A DNA stretch of 64,000 nucleotides from Enteractinococcus coprophilus (GTDB taxonomy: Bacteria > Actinomycetota > Actinomycetes > Actinomycetales > Micrococcaceae), in contig NZ_VFOU01000001.1 in NCBI RefSeq assembly GCF_006716305.1, positions 496,001-560,000 on the forward strand. The letters are read 5' to 3'. The translations under genes and the position numbers were made by a program. Positions 26,063 through 35,542 of this stretch are shown piece after piece (position 1 is the stretch's first letter; each line of letters starts with the position of its first letter). Below the pieces are notes generated by a model. That model ran no database searches and was not told the DNA's origin. It saw only the letters and a program-made list of their open reading frames with translations.

Positions 26063-27238
26063 TCAGGGACGCAAGACGACTTTGATGCAGCCGTCTTGTT
26101 TCTTTTGGAACATCTCATAGGCTTCCGGTGCCTCATCCAAAGACATACGGTGGGTGACCAGATCAGTAACACCCAGCGGATCAGCCGAATCCTCTACGAA
26201 GGGAACTAATTCTTGGTCCCAGTTCCGGACGTTGCACTGGCCACCGGTAATGGTCAGCTGTTTGTCAAAGATCGTCAACATCGGCAGCGGTGTGGCAGCC
26301 CCACCGTAGACGCCACTGAGTGACACGGTGCCACCGCGGGCAGCAAGATCGAACGCGGAATTCAGTGCTGAGGTCCGGTCAATCCCGACGTTCTCCATAG
26401 CCTTTTGCCCAAGGGCGTTTGGAAGCACTCCTGCAGCCCGTTGAATTGCCGAAGCGACAGGGTTCCCGTGGGCTTCCATGCCCACCGCATCGACCACGCC
26501 ATCGGCGCCGCGACCATTCGTGCGTTCATTGACCAACTGGACCGCTTCCTCGTGTTCAGCAGCCACAGCCACACCGTATCGAGCTGCCATCTCGCGGCGC
26601 TCTGAGACCGGGTCGACCGCGACGACGTCGTAACCCAAGTGCGCGCCGATGCGGGCGACGAATTGGCCAACGGGTCCAAGACCCAGTACCGCCATGACGC
26701 CGTCATCGGGCATCTGCGCGTATTTCACACCCTGCCAGGCGGTAGGCAAAATATCCGAAAGGAAGAGATAGTGTTCGTCCGATAGTTCGGAACCGACTTT
26801 GATGGCCCCATAATCGGCGTGTGGCACCCGAAGGTACTCGGCCTGGCCGCCTGCCAGTTGACCGTAGAGCTTCGAGAACCCAAGCAGTGTGGCACCGGTG
26901 CCGTATTCAGTTACCTGCGTGGTTTCGCATTGCGACTGCAAACCCCGCTGGCAGTAATAACAGTAACCGCACGAGACGTTGAATGGGATGACGACGCGGT
27001 CGCCAGCTTTCAAGTTGGTGACCCCTGAGCCGACTTCTTGGACGATGCCCATCGGTTCGTGCCCGATGATGTCGCCTTCGGTCATGTATGGGGTGAGGAC
27101 TTCATATAGGTGTAAATCGGAACCACAAATTGCGGTCGAGGTGACACGAATAATTGCGTCGGTGGGCTCTTGGATCGTTGGGTCGGGAACTTCTTCGACG
27201 GAGACGTTGCGTCGGCCTTGCCAGGTGACTGCTCGCAT
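26063..27238 (-). CDS. Zinc-dependent alcohol dehydrogenase (copy 2 of a tandem pair)
   Basis: Paralogue of the gene at 24642, also 391 residues. All zinc ligands and the GLGPVGQFVARIG nucleotide site are conserved. Differences are conservative and scattered, for example QRGLQSQC for WRGLQSQC and VSERREMAARYG for VVERRDMAARHG, so both copies look functional. The 130 bp upstream (27239-27370) match the upstream region of copy 1 in many short blocks (TCCTCGCTCTA, GGGGCGTAC, GCTTGATT, GAGATCT), so each copy probably has its own promoter. Likely NAD(H) oxidoreductase acting on an alcohol or aldehyde adduct. Confidence 0.9.
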   Translation of the reverse strand: MRAVTWQGRRNVSVEEVPDPTIQEPTDAIIRVTSTAICGSDLHLYEVLTPYMTEGDIIGHEPMGIVQEVGSGVTNLKAGDRVVIPFNVSCGYCYYCQRGLQSQCETTQVTEYGTGATLLGFSKLYGQLAGGQAEYLRVPHADYGAIKVGSELSDEHYLFLSDILPTAWQGVKYAQMPDDGVMAVLGLGPVGQFVARIGAHLGYDVVAVDPVSERREMAARYGVAVAAEHEEAVQLVNERTNGRGADGVVDAVGMEAHGNPVASAIQRAAGVLPNALGQKAMENVGIDRTSALNSAFDLAARGGTVSLSGVYGGAATPLPMLTIFDKQLTITGGQCNVRNWDQELVPFVEDSADPLGVTDLVTHRMSLDEAPEAYEMFQKKQDGCIKVVLRP

Positions 27239-27502
27239 GAATTTTCCTCGCTCTAAGCACTTGTGGGGCGTACATTTAACTTTGGAGCGAGCTTAAGAGC
27301 TTGATTCTGACGCGTCAATGGTGAGCAGCCGATTTGTTGAGATCTTGAGTATCTGCTCAGCGCACTCACAGGGGTATCACATGGCAGCGGATTAAACTGG
27401 CAGCGGACACGATGATGGTTATGGTTTCGACCGACAAGTACATACCCTCATTGTCTCTGGCGATGCTTGATTAGTGCTAGCAAATGTAGGACATTGTCTC
27501 TC

Positions 27503-28603
27503 CTAGGTGTTCATGCCTCGTGCGCCAACCTGCCACGTCGAAACTCGCTGCTCACCATCGATCACGAATACCTCGTCCACGAGGTTCACCGCAACGCACA
27601 CGTGATTCGGGATGACGCGCAACCGGGTCCCGATGGCCGGCAGCTCGCCGTCGTCCCAGATGATTGTGCCGTGGTGTTCAGACACCGCAGTTATTCGAGC
27701 ATCTGGGTGGCCCAGTACCCGACCGTGACCGGTAGCCCACGGCGCCCTGTCGGTGGCCAGAATTTTCGAGCCGGCGTCGATGATAATTCGGGCCGGGGCA
27801 TCTGCATGGGCGTCGTGTCGCGAAACAACCGTCGTCACTACGGTCAAGGCGATGTCGTCATAATCGATTCTGCCAAGTTCCAGCTGTTGAGTATCACCAA
27901 ACACATAGACCCCGGGGCGGATTTCGGTGGCTGCGTTGGCAACGGTTGCGGTGGCCGTCGGCGAGGACCCGCCAGAGCGTACGGCGACATCAAAACCCGC
28001 TGCAGCAAGTTCGTGTTGAGCAGCATGCAACGTTTCGGCTTCATCGGCGGCGGCAGTATCGTGCTCCCCCGGCGCATAACTGTGGCCCGGGAAAGTAAAG
28101 ACCCCGCGCAGCGTCATGTTGCGCTGCGCAATCGTCTGAGCGATGGGCACAACTTGATCCGAGAAGACGCCGGAGCGGTGGTGCCCGGAGTTCAGCTCGA
28201 TCATCCACTCGATGCCGGGATGTTCGCCGGTGATATCGGCCAGGCAGTGTACGGCTTCCACCGAGTCGGTGCCGACGGCCAGGGTGCCGTCGGTCGCCAG
28301 ACGGGCCAGGAGTTCGGCGTCGTCGGCGGTAGCCCACACAGGGTAGGCGATGAACAGATCGGTGACGCCGGCGGCGATAAAGTACTGGGCTTCACCCAGG
28401 GTGGCAACAGCTAACCCGGGACTGCCGGCGGCGAGTTGCTTGTGAGCGATCGCGGCAATCTTATGCGTTTTCGCGTGAGGCCGGAGCGTCAGGTGATTGG
28501 CGGCCGCGAAGTCTGCCATGGCTGCGATATTGGCATCGAGGATGGTTTCGTCGATGACGATGGCAGGCGTATACGGTATCCGGTCTAGATCAAACTCCCG
28601 CAT
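27503..28603 (-). CDS. PLP enzyme, D-threonine aldolase / D-serine dehydratase-like
   Basis: A fold-type-III alanine-racemase-like enzyme of 366 residues. The PLP lysine is expected in LRPHAKTHKIAAIAH near residue 43-47. The C-terminal domain contains the metal-site segments EHHGTIIWDD and IPNHVCVAVNL (His and Cys, as in DSD1-type D-serine dehydratases and D-threonine aldolases). These enzymes break down D-3-hydroxy amino acids. Substrate cannot be decided from sequence. The ATG at 28603 has a weak AAGAG. It lies just downstream of a small membrane protein gene. Confidence 0.88.
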   Translation of the reverse strand: MREFDLDRIPYTPAIVIDETILDANIAAMADFAAANHLTLRPHAKTHKIAAIAHKQLAAGSPGLAVATLGEAQYFIAAGVTDLFIAYPVWATADDAELLARLATDGTLAVGTDSVEAVHCLADITGEHPGIEWMIELNSGHHRSGVFSDQVVPIAQTIAQRNMTLRGVFTFPGHSYAPGEHDTAAADEAETLHAAQHELAAAGFDVAVRSGGSSPTATATVANAATEIRPGVYVFGDTQQLELGRIDYDDIALTVVTTVVSRHDAHADAPARIIIDAGSKILATDRAPWATGHGRVLGHPDARITAVSEHHGTIIWDDGELPAIGTRLRVIPNHVCVAVNLVDEVFVIDGEQRVSTWQVGARGMNT

Positions 28604-28620
28604 GCTGCTCTTGAAAAAAT

Positions 28621-29034
28621 TTAGCGGGCGTCGTCGGTATTGCTGTCAGCGGCGTCGTCGGGCTGCTGTGTGGTGGGACCGTGGCCTTCGGCTTCTTCGC
28701 GTTCGCGGCGCATGCGTTCCCGGGCGCGGGCGACGGCGGCGCGGTGGAGTTCTTCAGAGGAACGGTGGATGCCGGAACCTTCGGACAGGTGTTCTGGGTT
28801 TTCGCGGCCGGTCAGTTGGAGCAGGGCAACCACGACCAGGGTGGCGGCGAAGGCGATGCCAAAGGAGATGAGGCCGATGTCGATGCGCAACGGGTGGTCC
28901 GGGTTGTTCAGGCCACCGGTTGACGTCAGGGTGGCCACGACGAAGGCGATGATCCCTACGACGAAGGAAAAGACCAATGGACCCTTGATGCCGCCCTTGA
29001 AGCCGCCGCGTGGTTTTTTAGGTGAGTCTGACAT
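28621..29034 (-). CDS. Small membrane protein with two helices and a charged tail
   Basis: I do not recognise the family. The 137-residue protein has a short basic N-terminus (KKPRGGFKGGIKG), two hydrophobic segments near 18-40 and 53-72, and a long Arg/Glu-rich helical tail with RARERMRREREEAEG, ending in an acidic disordered stretch. It lies 17 bp upstream of the PLP-enzyme gene and may be co-transcribed. Codon use looks like its neighbours. Confidence 0.72.
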   Translation of the reverse strand: MSDSPKKPRGGFKGGIKGPLVFSFVVGIIAFVVATLTSTGGLNNPDHPLRIDIGLISFGIAFAATLVVVALLQLTGRENPEHLSEGSGIHRSSEELHRAAVARARERMRREREEAEGHGPTTQQPDDAADSNTDDAR

Positions 29035-29138
29035 GGTGTTCCGGGTGTCCCAGTTGCTCCTTTGAAATCTCGAATCAGATGTATTCTAGTCGGTGTTTTA
29101 CTCAACGTAGAACTGGCGGGCTCAGGGCGAAATTCAGG

Positions 29139-29729
29139 TTACGGAGCGGGTGGCACAAACCCGTCTTCTTGGATGGCTTTGCGGGTGTCTAACCAGTAGC
29201 CGAGTCCGGTGATGCCTAACAGGACTCCGGTGATCAGGGCGTAGGTTCCGGTGATGCCGAAGATCCGGTGGTAGTCCACGTCCATGGTGATGAGCAGGAT
29301 GGCCATGACCACCCCGGCGATGCCGGCGATGAGGTGATCGCGGGCCGGGGTGAAGGCTTTCCGCCAGCTCGATGCCCACAGTTCGGCCAGCCCGGACAGA
29401 CCGAGGCCCGCAGCGATGGTTACCCAGGTGACGGTTTCCGACAACCCGCCCAGTTGCACTCCGACCAGCGTCAGTGCGGCGAGCATCCAGATAGCTGCGG
29501 TCAGCGACAGCGGGGTGCGCATGCCTTCGGGCACTGGCTCGCGGCGCAGGTATTCCCACATCGCGGACCCGGAGAAGACAAAGAAGATCGCGGCACCGTA
29601 GTTGACGATGGCGTCGGTGGGTTCTTGGATGAAAAATGTGGCGATACCGAAAATCAGGGCGATACCGGCGCGGATCAGGACCGGGCGGTACATGACGGCG
29701 GTAATCTCGGGGGCTATTTTTTGGTTCAT
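29139..29729 (-). CDS. HdeD-like (DUF308) membrane protein
   Basis: A 196-residue integral membrane protein with about six hydrophobic helices, for example LIRAGIALIFGIATFF, WVTIAAGLGLSGLAELWA and HLIAGIAGVVMAILLI. Size and repeated helical hairpins resemble the DUF308/HdeD family, whose members are linked to acid stress in enterobacteria. The role in actinobacteria is unknown. The family call is by pattern only. Confidence 0.7.
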   Translation of the reverse strand: MNQKIAPEITAVMYRPVLIRAGIALIFGIATFFIQEPTDAIVNYGAAIFFVFSGSAMWEYLRREPVPEGMRTPLSLTAAIWMLAALTLVGVQLGGLSETVTWVTIAAGLGLSGLAELWASSWRKAFTPARDHLIAGIAGVVMAILLITMDVDYHRIFGITGTYALITGVLLGITGLGYWLDTRKAIQEDGFVPPAP

Positions 29730-29757
29730 GGCCGTTCCATTCTACTCACGAGGATTG

Positions 29758-31089
29758 TCAATGCGCGCCGAGCCGAATCCAGGTGTCTGTGCGGATGCGC
29801 AACCACAGGCCCACGGCGCGTGCGGCCAGGTAGATGCCGGCGAAGCCAATCCATACCAAGGCCACCGCGCCGATGTGGGTGGCGTTGGCCGCGAGCGCCG
29901 CCAGCCCGTACAGGGCGGGTAGGTAGATCACGATGTTGGCGATGCCGATCAGGCCGAGGTATTTGGCATCGCCGGCGCCCATGAGGATCCCGTCAAGCAC
30001 GAACACGTACCCTGACAGCGGTTGCGAGACGGCCAGGACGAGTAGTCCGGCGGTGGTGGCTTCAATGACGACGGGGTCCGTGGTGAAGATGTAGGGCAGC
30101 CAGAGTGCGGTGGCGCCGAGCAACAGCCCGGTGATCGCGCCGAAGCCGAATGACCAGCGGATCATCGTGGAGGTGAGGGCCCGGACGGTTGGCACGTTGG
30201 CGGCGCCGAGTTCTTTGCCGATCAGGGCTTGGGCGGCGATCGCCAGCGCGTCGAGGGCAAAGGCCATGGTCGAGTACACGTTGAACACGATCTGGTGGGC
30301 GGCCAGCACTTCGGTGCCCAGGGAAGTGGCGGTCAGCACCGTGGCCAGGACGGCCACGCGCAGCGATGCGGAGCGCACTAACAACCAGGAGCCGACCTGG
30401 GCGGTCGCGCGCAGGCCCGCCGTCGTCGGGGCAAATCCGACGTCGTTTTTACGCATGCGCGGGATCAGGATAGCCACGTAGACGGCGAACATCAGCCACT
30501 GGACGACCGAGGTGCCTAGGGCCGAGCCGATCACGCCGAGCTCCAGGACGTAGATCAGCAGGTAGTTGCCCAGGATGTTCAGCCCGAAGCCGGCGCCGGC
30601 GACCTTCAGCGGGGTTTTGGCGTCTTGGAGGCCACGTAGTACCCCCGTGGCGGCCAGCACTGCGAGCATCGCGGGTAGGCCGAACATCGAGTACTGCATG
30701 TAATTGATCGCGTGGGGTGCGGCGTCGGGGGTAGCGATGTGCACTAGGAACGGGGCGGTGAACCACCCGATGACGGCGAGCAGTGCGCCCAGGCCCAGAC
30801 CCAGCCAGATGCCGTCGCGGCCGCGGGCCAGGGCGTTGCCGATCTGGCCGGCGCCCAGGAATCGGGCGACGGCCGGGGTGGTCGAATAGGCCAGGAAGAT
30901 TAGCAGGCCGGTGGCGGTTTGGACGATGGCTGCGGCCAGGCCGACGCCGGCAAGTTCTGCGGCTCCGAGGCGTCCGATCATCGCGGTATCGGCAAGCAAG
31001 AAGAGCGGTTCGGCGATCAGCGCGCCGAAGGCCGGTACGGCGATGGATAGGATCTGGCGGGATAACGGCCGGTGCGACGTCGTCGTCAT
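29758..31089 (-). CDS. MATE-family efflux transporter (DinF-like)
   Basis: A cation-coupled multidrug/organic-cation exporter of 443 residues with about twelve membrane helices. Family features are IAVPAFGALIAEPLFLLADTAMIGRLG at the N-terminus, FLGAGQIGNALARG, the second-half repeat IAAQALIGKELGAA, and PLSGYVFVLDGILMGAGD. The N-terminal LADTAMIGRLG is typical of the DinF branch. It begins one base after the end of the CPBP gene and probably belongs to the same leftward operon as the ABC exporter. Substrate unknown. Confidence 0.92.
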   Translation of the reverse strand: MTTTSHRPLSRQILSIAVPAFGALIAEPLFLLADTAMIGRLGAAELAGVGLAAAIVQTATGLLIFLAYSTTPAVARFLGAGQIGNALARGRDGIWLGLGLGALLAVIGWFTAPFLVHIATPDAAPHAINYMQYSMFGLPAMLAVLAATGVLRGLQDAKTPLKVAGAGFGLNILGNYLLIYVLELGVIGSALGTSVVQWLMFAVYVAILIPRMRKNDVGFAPTTAGLRATAQVGSWLLVRSASLRVAVLATVLTATSLGTEVLAAHQIVFNVYSTMAFALDALAIAAQALIGKELGAANVPTVRALTSTMIRWSFGFGAITGLLLGATALWLPYIFTTDPVVIEATTAGLLVLAVSQPLSGYVFVLDGILMGAGDAKYLGLIGIANIVIYLPALYGLAALAANATHIGAVALVWIGFAGIYLAARAVGLWLRIRTDTWIRLGAH

Positions 31090-31090
31090 A

Positions 31091-32005
31091 TCAGATGACG
31101 ACGGCCATTTCTGCGAACTGGAATTCCATCAGGATCACCGACATCACGTTGTTGAACGCGTGGGACAGCCAGGCGTAGGCAAACGATTTTTTTGAGATCA
31201 GGTAGACGGCGGTGAAAGCGATGGCCATCGAGAGGTAGGGCAGCACGCTGGCAAATGTCGTGTTCGGGTCCGACAGGAAGTGCAGCAGCGTGAAGGCCAC
31301 AATCGAGATCGGAACGGTGATCCACAGCGAGATGTACCGGGAGAGTTTGCCGATCAGGATGTGGCGGAAGATATATTCCTCGACGAACGGACCGACCAGT
31401 CCCAAAATAAGAATCGAGACCCACAGCGAGGACTCCCCTGCGGCTTCTTGCACGGCTTGTTGGTTAGCCGAGATGTCGGGTTCTTGCCCGGAGACCGTCA
31501 GCATGATCGTGGTGAACAGCAATGTCGACAGCCAGATGACGGGCAGCAACAGGACTTTGACCCACCACCAGGTCGCAAACCAGCGGAAGGAGTGGAGAAA
31601 CGCCCGCCAAGAGACCGCCATGAGGATGACGCCGATGAGCCCGTAGAGCACGACGTTGGAGTACATCATAAACCAGCCGGGCATTTCGTCTGCGGCTAGG
31701 ACTTCGTTGAAGCTGACTGGGTCATAGCCGTAGATATCGGCGCCGAACTCCGTCACGCCGGGAATTGTAAACAGCAGCAGCATCCCGCCGAAGATAAACC
31801 CGCCGATATACACGAAGAGCCCGAAGGCATCGCCCCAGTGGAATTTGCCAGGATTTGAAGCCGTGGGGTCGGCCGGATCGACTTGGCCACGTGGGCGCTT
31901 CGTCGGCCCGGGCGAAGCGTTGGGCCAGCCTGTCGAATATTTCCCCGGCCAGCCAACCGGATACGGATTGTCGGGCGGATTGTTCCCGTACGTCTGGTAA
32001 CTCAC
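31091..32005 (-). CDS. CPBP family intramembrane glutamic endopeptidase
   Basis: A membrane protease of the CAAX-processing/bacteriocin-processing family, 304 residues, with about eight hydrophobic segments. The catalytic motif EEYIFR appears in VGPFVEEYIFRHILIGKLSRY, and the second His motif is in AWLSHAFNNV. A proline-rich cytoplasmic N-terminus of about 60 residues precedes the first helix. The GTG start overlaps the ABC exporter stop (GTGA) and uses the AAGGAGG inside that gene, so the protease is translationally coupled to the exporter. It could process or protect against an exported peptide; this is inference. Confidence 0.88.
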   Translation of the reverse strand: MSYQTYGNNPPDNPYPVGWPGKYSTGWPNASPGPTKRPRGQVDPADPTASNPGKFHWGDAFGLFVYIGGFIFGGMLLLFTIPGVTEFGADIYGYDPVSFNEVLAADEMPGWFMMYSNVVLYGLIGVILMAVSWRAFLHSFRWFATWWWVKVLLLPVIWLSTLLFTTIMLTVSGQEPDISANQQAVQEAAGESSLWVSILILGLVGPFVEEYIFRHILIGKLSRYISLWITVPISIVAFTLLHFLSDPNTTFASVLPYLSMAIAFTAVYLISKKSFAYAWLSHAFNNVMSVILMEFQFAEMAVVI

Positions 32006-33807
32006 CGGCCTCCTTCAATGTGCTGTTGGGTTTGGGCAGTGTATAGGTCATGGTACATTCCACGTGCTGCCAACAATTCGGCGTGACTGCCAAGCTCGAC
32101 GACGTCGCCGTGGTCCATCACAACGATGACATCGGCTGCGCGAATGGTCGACAACCGGTGGGCGATCACAAACGACGTCCGACCTTTTTGGAGTCGGGCC
32201 AGGGCTTCTTGGATGAGCGCCTCGGTGCGGGTGTCGACCGAGGACGTCGCCTCATCGAGAATCAGCAGGCGTGGATCGGAGAGAAATGCCCGGGCAATGG
32301 TCAGCAGCTGACGCTCGCCGGCCGAAATCGCATCCGAATCCAGGGTCACTTGCGTTTCATAACCGTTGGGCAGTTGGTTGATGAAGTAATCTGCGCGGGC
32401 AGCCTGGGCCGCAGCAACGATTTGGTCGTCGGTTGCGTCGGGGTTGCCGTAGGCGATGTTGTGCTTAATGGTCCCGGAGAACAGCACCGCATCCTGAAGC
32501 ACCATACCGATCGGTTCGCGCAGCTGGGAGCGGGAGAGCGTGGAAATATCGGTCCCGTCAAGCAGGATCTGTCCGGCGTCGACCTCGTAGAAACGCATCA
32601 GCAAATTCACCAACGTGGTTTTGCCTGCCCCGGTGGGGCCCACGATTGCCACGAGCTGGCCCGGTTCAACCCGCAGGTTCAGGTTCGTGATCAGCGGGGC
32701 GCCGTCGTCATAACCAAAACGCACATTCCGGAACTCCACGGCTCCGGTGACCTCTGGCAGCTGACCGTCGGTTTCGGTTTCTTCATCGGCGTCGAGGAAT
32801 TCGAACACCCGCTCGGCCGAAGCGACCGCCGAAATGATCATATTGGCCAGGCCCGCCAGCTGACCCAGCGGCTGGTTGAATTCGCGCGAGTACTGGATGA
32901 ACGCGGTGACCGAGCCCAGCGGCAGGGCGCCCGCTGCCACGCGCAGCGCCCCCACCACCGCAATGCCAACGTAGCCCAGGTACGTCACCCACTGCATGAT
33001 CGGGTGAATCATCCCCGAGGCGAACTGGGCCTTATAGCTGGCCTGGTAGACGTCGTCGTTGCGGGTATCGAATTCGGCGATCATCGCGTCCTGGCGGTTG
33101 AACACGGTGACGACGTCGTGGCCGGTGAAGGCCTCTTCGATGTGGCCGTTGAGTTTGCCGGTGTTGGCCCACTGGGCGGAGAACAGTTTTTGGGCGCGCT
33201 GACCGATCACCCCGACCACAACGCCGGCAATAGGCACCGCAATCAGCGCGATCAAGGCCAGCTGCCAGGAGATCGCAAACATCATGATCGTAATACCGAT
33301 GATCGTCAACACGCCGTTGAGAATCGACGACACGGTTTGTTGCAGCGCGGTTTGGATATTGTCGACGTCGTTGGTGGTTCGAGATAGCAGGTCGCCGCGT
33401 TGGGTTCCATCAAACCAGTTGGTGGGGACCCGGTGCAGCTTGTTTTCCACATCCTGGCGCAGCAGGTAGGTGATTTCCACACCGATGATGATCAGGATTC
33501 GTCCCTGCCACCACATCAGGCCCATCGCGACCACGTACATGGCCAGCACGCGAGTGATGAGCTCGCCCAGCAGAACAAAATCGATACCCTCGGCGTGGAA
33601 GAGCACGTTGACCGCCTCGCCTAATACCAGTGGCGCCCACACCTGTAACCCCACCGAAATCACCGTGAGAACGACGGCGACAATCAGCTTGGTTTTATAG
33701 GGCGCAAACACCGCGGCCAAGCGTTTCAGGGCAGGCCAGAACGCTTTGGGCTTACGGCCCGGATCGGCGCCTTCCTTGACCTCGGTATTCTCAGCGGTTT
33801 CAGTCAT
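32002..33807 (-). CDS. Heterodimeric ABC exporter, subunit B
   Basis: A permease-ATPase half-transporter of about 601 residues: six-helix membrane domain followed by a nucleotide-binding domain. Walker A is GPTGAGKTT, Walker B is LLILDEATSSVD with the catalytic Glu present, and the H-loop is VIAHRLSTI. The signature loop reads DAISAGERQ, so it departs from the usual LSGGQ. The ATG at 33807 overlaps the stop of subunit A and follows AGGTGGG; the frame is open 20 codons further, inside subunit A. Together the two subunits would form one standard and one degenerate ATP site. Confidence 0.9.
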   Translation of the reverse strand: MTETAENTEVKEGADPGRKPKAFWPALKRLAAVFAPYKTKLIVAVVLTVISVGLQVWAPLVLGEAVNVLFHAEGIDFVLLGELITRVLAMYVVAMGLMWWQGRILIIIGVEITYLLRQDVENKLHRVPTNWFDGTQRGDLLSRTTNDVDNIQTALQQTVSSILNGVLTIIGITIMMFAISWQLALIALIAVPIAGVVVGVIGQRAQKLFSAQWANTGKLNGHIEEAFTGHDVVTVFNRQDAMIAEFDTRNDDVYQASYKAQFASGMIHPIMQWVTYLGYVGIAVVGALRVAAGALPLGSVTAFIQYSREFNQPLGQLAGLANMIISAVASAERVFEFLDADEETETDGQLPEVTGAVEFRNVRFGYDDGAPLITNLNLRVEPGQLVAIVGPTGAGKTTLVNLLMRFYEVDAGQILLDGTDISTLSRSQLREPIGMVLQDAVLFSGTIKHNIAYGNPDATDDQIVAAAQAARADYFINQLPNGYETQVTLDSDAISAGERQLLTIARAFLSDPRLLILDEATSSVDTRTEALIQEALARLQKGRTSFVIAHRLSTIRAADVIVVMDHGDVVELGSHAELLAARGMYHDLYTAQTQQHIEGGR

Positions 33808-35527
33808 GGCCCACCTGCGATTCGACAATTTGTTGGTAGACGCCGTTGGATTCAAGCAGTTCGTCATGGGTGCCGTCGCCGACGATGCGACCGTGTTCTA
33901 ACACCAAAATGCGGTCGGCTTGCTGAATCGTAGCCACGCGTTGGGCCACGATCAGAATGGTCGCCTCGGTGAGTTGATCGGACAGCGCGGCCCGCAGTTT
34001 GGCATCGGTGGTCGCATCCAGTGCTGAAAACGAGTCGTCAAATAGGTAAATCTTCGGTCTGGCGGCTAAGGCCCGGCCGATTGCCAGGCGTTGGCGTTGG
34101 CCCCCGGAGACATCCGTACCCCCTTGGGCAACCGAAGAGGCCAGTCCGACGGCGTCCTTTGTTTCACGCACTGACACAAAATCGGCGGCCTGAGCCGTTT
34201 CTAGGGCGGCCCAGACGTCGTCGTCGGTGGCATCCGGTGCCCCGAAACGCAGGTTGGAGGCGACCGTGCCCGAAAACAGGTAGGCCTTTTGCGGCACCAT
34301 TCCCACAATCTTGGCCAGCGCCTCACGCGAGTAGGCGCTTACGGGCACGCCGTCGATCAGCACGTCGCCGTCGGTCGTGTCAGTCAGGCGCGGGATGAGG
34401 TTCAGCAGCGTGGTCTTGCCCGAACCGGTGGACCCGATAATCCCGACGGTCTGGCCCGGGGCCGCACTAAAGCTGATGTCTTCTAACACCGGCACGTCCG
34501 CGCCGGGATACGCATAGGTGACGTTGCGAAATTCTAGGTGCCCGGTCACATCATCGGGTGCAAAGTCGCCTTCGGTCAGTTCGGGTTCGGTGGCCAACAC
34601 CTCGTTGATACGCTTGGCCGAGACCATCGCGCGGGGGATCATAATAAAGATCATCGTGGCCATCATCACGGCCATCAAAATCTGTAGCAGGTATTGCATA
34701 AAGGCGGTCAGCGAGCCGACCTCGACCAGTCCGGCGTCTACACGCAACCCGCCGAACCATAGCACCGCAGCCGTCGCCCCGTGCAACACCAGGGAAATGA
34801 GTGGGAACAGCAACACGAAGATCTTACCGACACCGATCGCCAGGTCGGTCAGGTGCTGATTCGCCTTGGTAAACCGAGTCGTTTCATAGTCTTCGCGCAC
34901 AAATGCTCGGACCACGCGCATCCCGGTGATCTGTTCGCGCAGGGTGTGGTTCACGTCGTCGATGGCTTCCTGCATTTGCCGGAACAGCGGCATCATTTTC
35001 AACGCGGCGAGGATCATGATGGCAATCACCACGGGCGCGGCAATCCACACGAGCCAGGACAGTCCGGCGTCCTCGCGCATCGCCATGACCACCCCACCGA
35101 TCCCCATGATCGGGGCCAACACGAGCAGGCTCATGCCCATCAGTGTGACCATTTGTAACTGTTGGACGTCGTTGGTTGCACGCGTGATCAGGGTGGCGGG
35201 CCCGAACTGGGACATTTGGTAACTGGAAAACCGCGAGACCTTGCGGAAGATTGCCGCGCGCAGGTCGCGGCCGATCGACATCGCCGAAATTGCCGCGAAC
35301 CACACCGATGCGATCGAGGCGACCAATTGAATCAGTGCGACGGCGAGCATAACCCCGCCGAGCCGCCAAATGATGTCGGTGTTGCCGGTGGCGATCCCAT
35401 CGTCGATAATCTGGGCGTTCAGCGCGGGCAGGAACAGGATGGCTCCGACCGTTGCGAGTTGCAGAATGACAACGGCCGTCAGTTGGCCTATATATGGGCG
35501 TGCGAAACGCGCCAGGAGTTTGAGCAA
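33800..35527 (-). CDS. Heterodimeric ABC exporter, subunit A (degenerate ATPase site)
   Basis: The 575-residue partner half-transporter. Walker A is GSTGSGKTT and the signature is DVSGGQRQRLAIGRAL. Walker B ends in IYLFDDSFSALD, so the catalytic glutamate is replaced by Asp, and the H-loop position reads IVAQRVATI with Gln for His. This matches the non-hydrolysing member of heterodimeric exporters such as TM287/288 and BmrCD. The start is TTG at 35527 with AGGA five bases upstream. Substrates of the group include drugs and lipids. Confidence 0.9.
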   Translation of the reverse strand: MLKLLARFARPYIGQLTAVVILQLATVGAILFLPALNAQIIDDGIATGNTDIIWRLGGVMLAVALIQLVASIASVWFAAISAMSIGRDLRAAIFRKVSRFSSYQMSQFGPATLITRATNDVQQLQMVTLMGMSLLVLAPIMGIGGVVMAMREDAGLSWLVWIAAPVVIAIMILAALKMMPLFRQMQEAIDDVNHTLREQITGMRVVRAFVREDYETTRFTKANQHLTDLAIGVGKIFVLLFPLISLVLHGATAAVLWFGGLRVDAGLVEVGSLTAFMQYLLQILMAVMMATMIFIMIPRAMVSAKRINEVLATEPELTEGDFAPDDVTGHLEFRNVTYAYPGADVPVLEDISFSAAPGQTVGIIGSTGSGKTTLLNLIPRLTDTTDGDVLIDGVPVSAYSREALAKIVGMVPQKAYLFSGTVASNLRFGAPDATDDDVWAALETAQAADFVSVRETKDAVGLASSVAQGGTDVSGGQRQRLAIGRALAARPKIYLFDDSFSALDATTDAKLRAALSDQLTEATILIVAQRVATIQQADRILVLEHGRIVGDGTHDELLESNGVYQQIVESQVGHD

Positions 35528-35542
35528 GATGTTCCTACCCGG

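Noticed and set aside
27467-28414. Open frame of 315 codons on the plus strand
   Set aside because: Antisense to the PLP enzyme with conserved PLP and metal motifs; no domain recognised on the plus strand.
32050-33387. Open frame of 445 codons on the plus strand
   Set aside because: It lies wholly antisense to the ABC exporter subunit B, which carries clear family motifs; the composition of the plus-strand product is that of a high-GC shadow frame.
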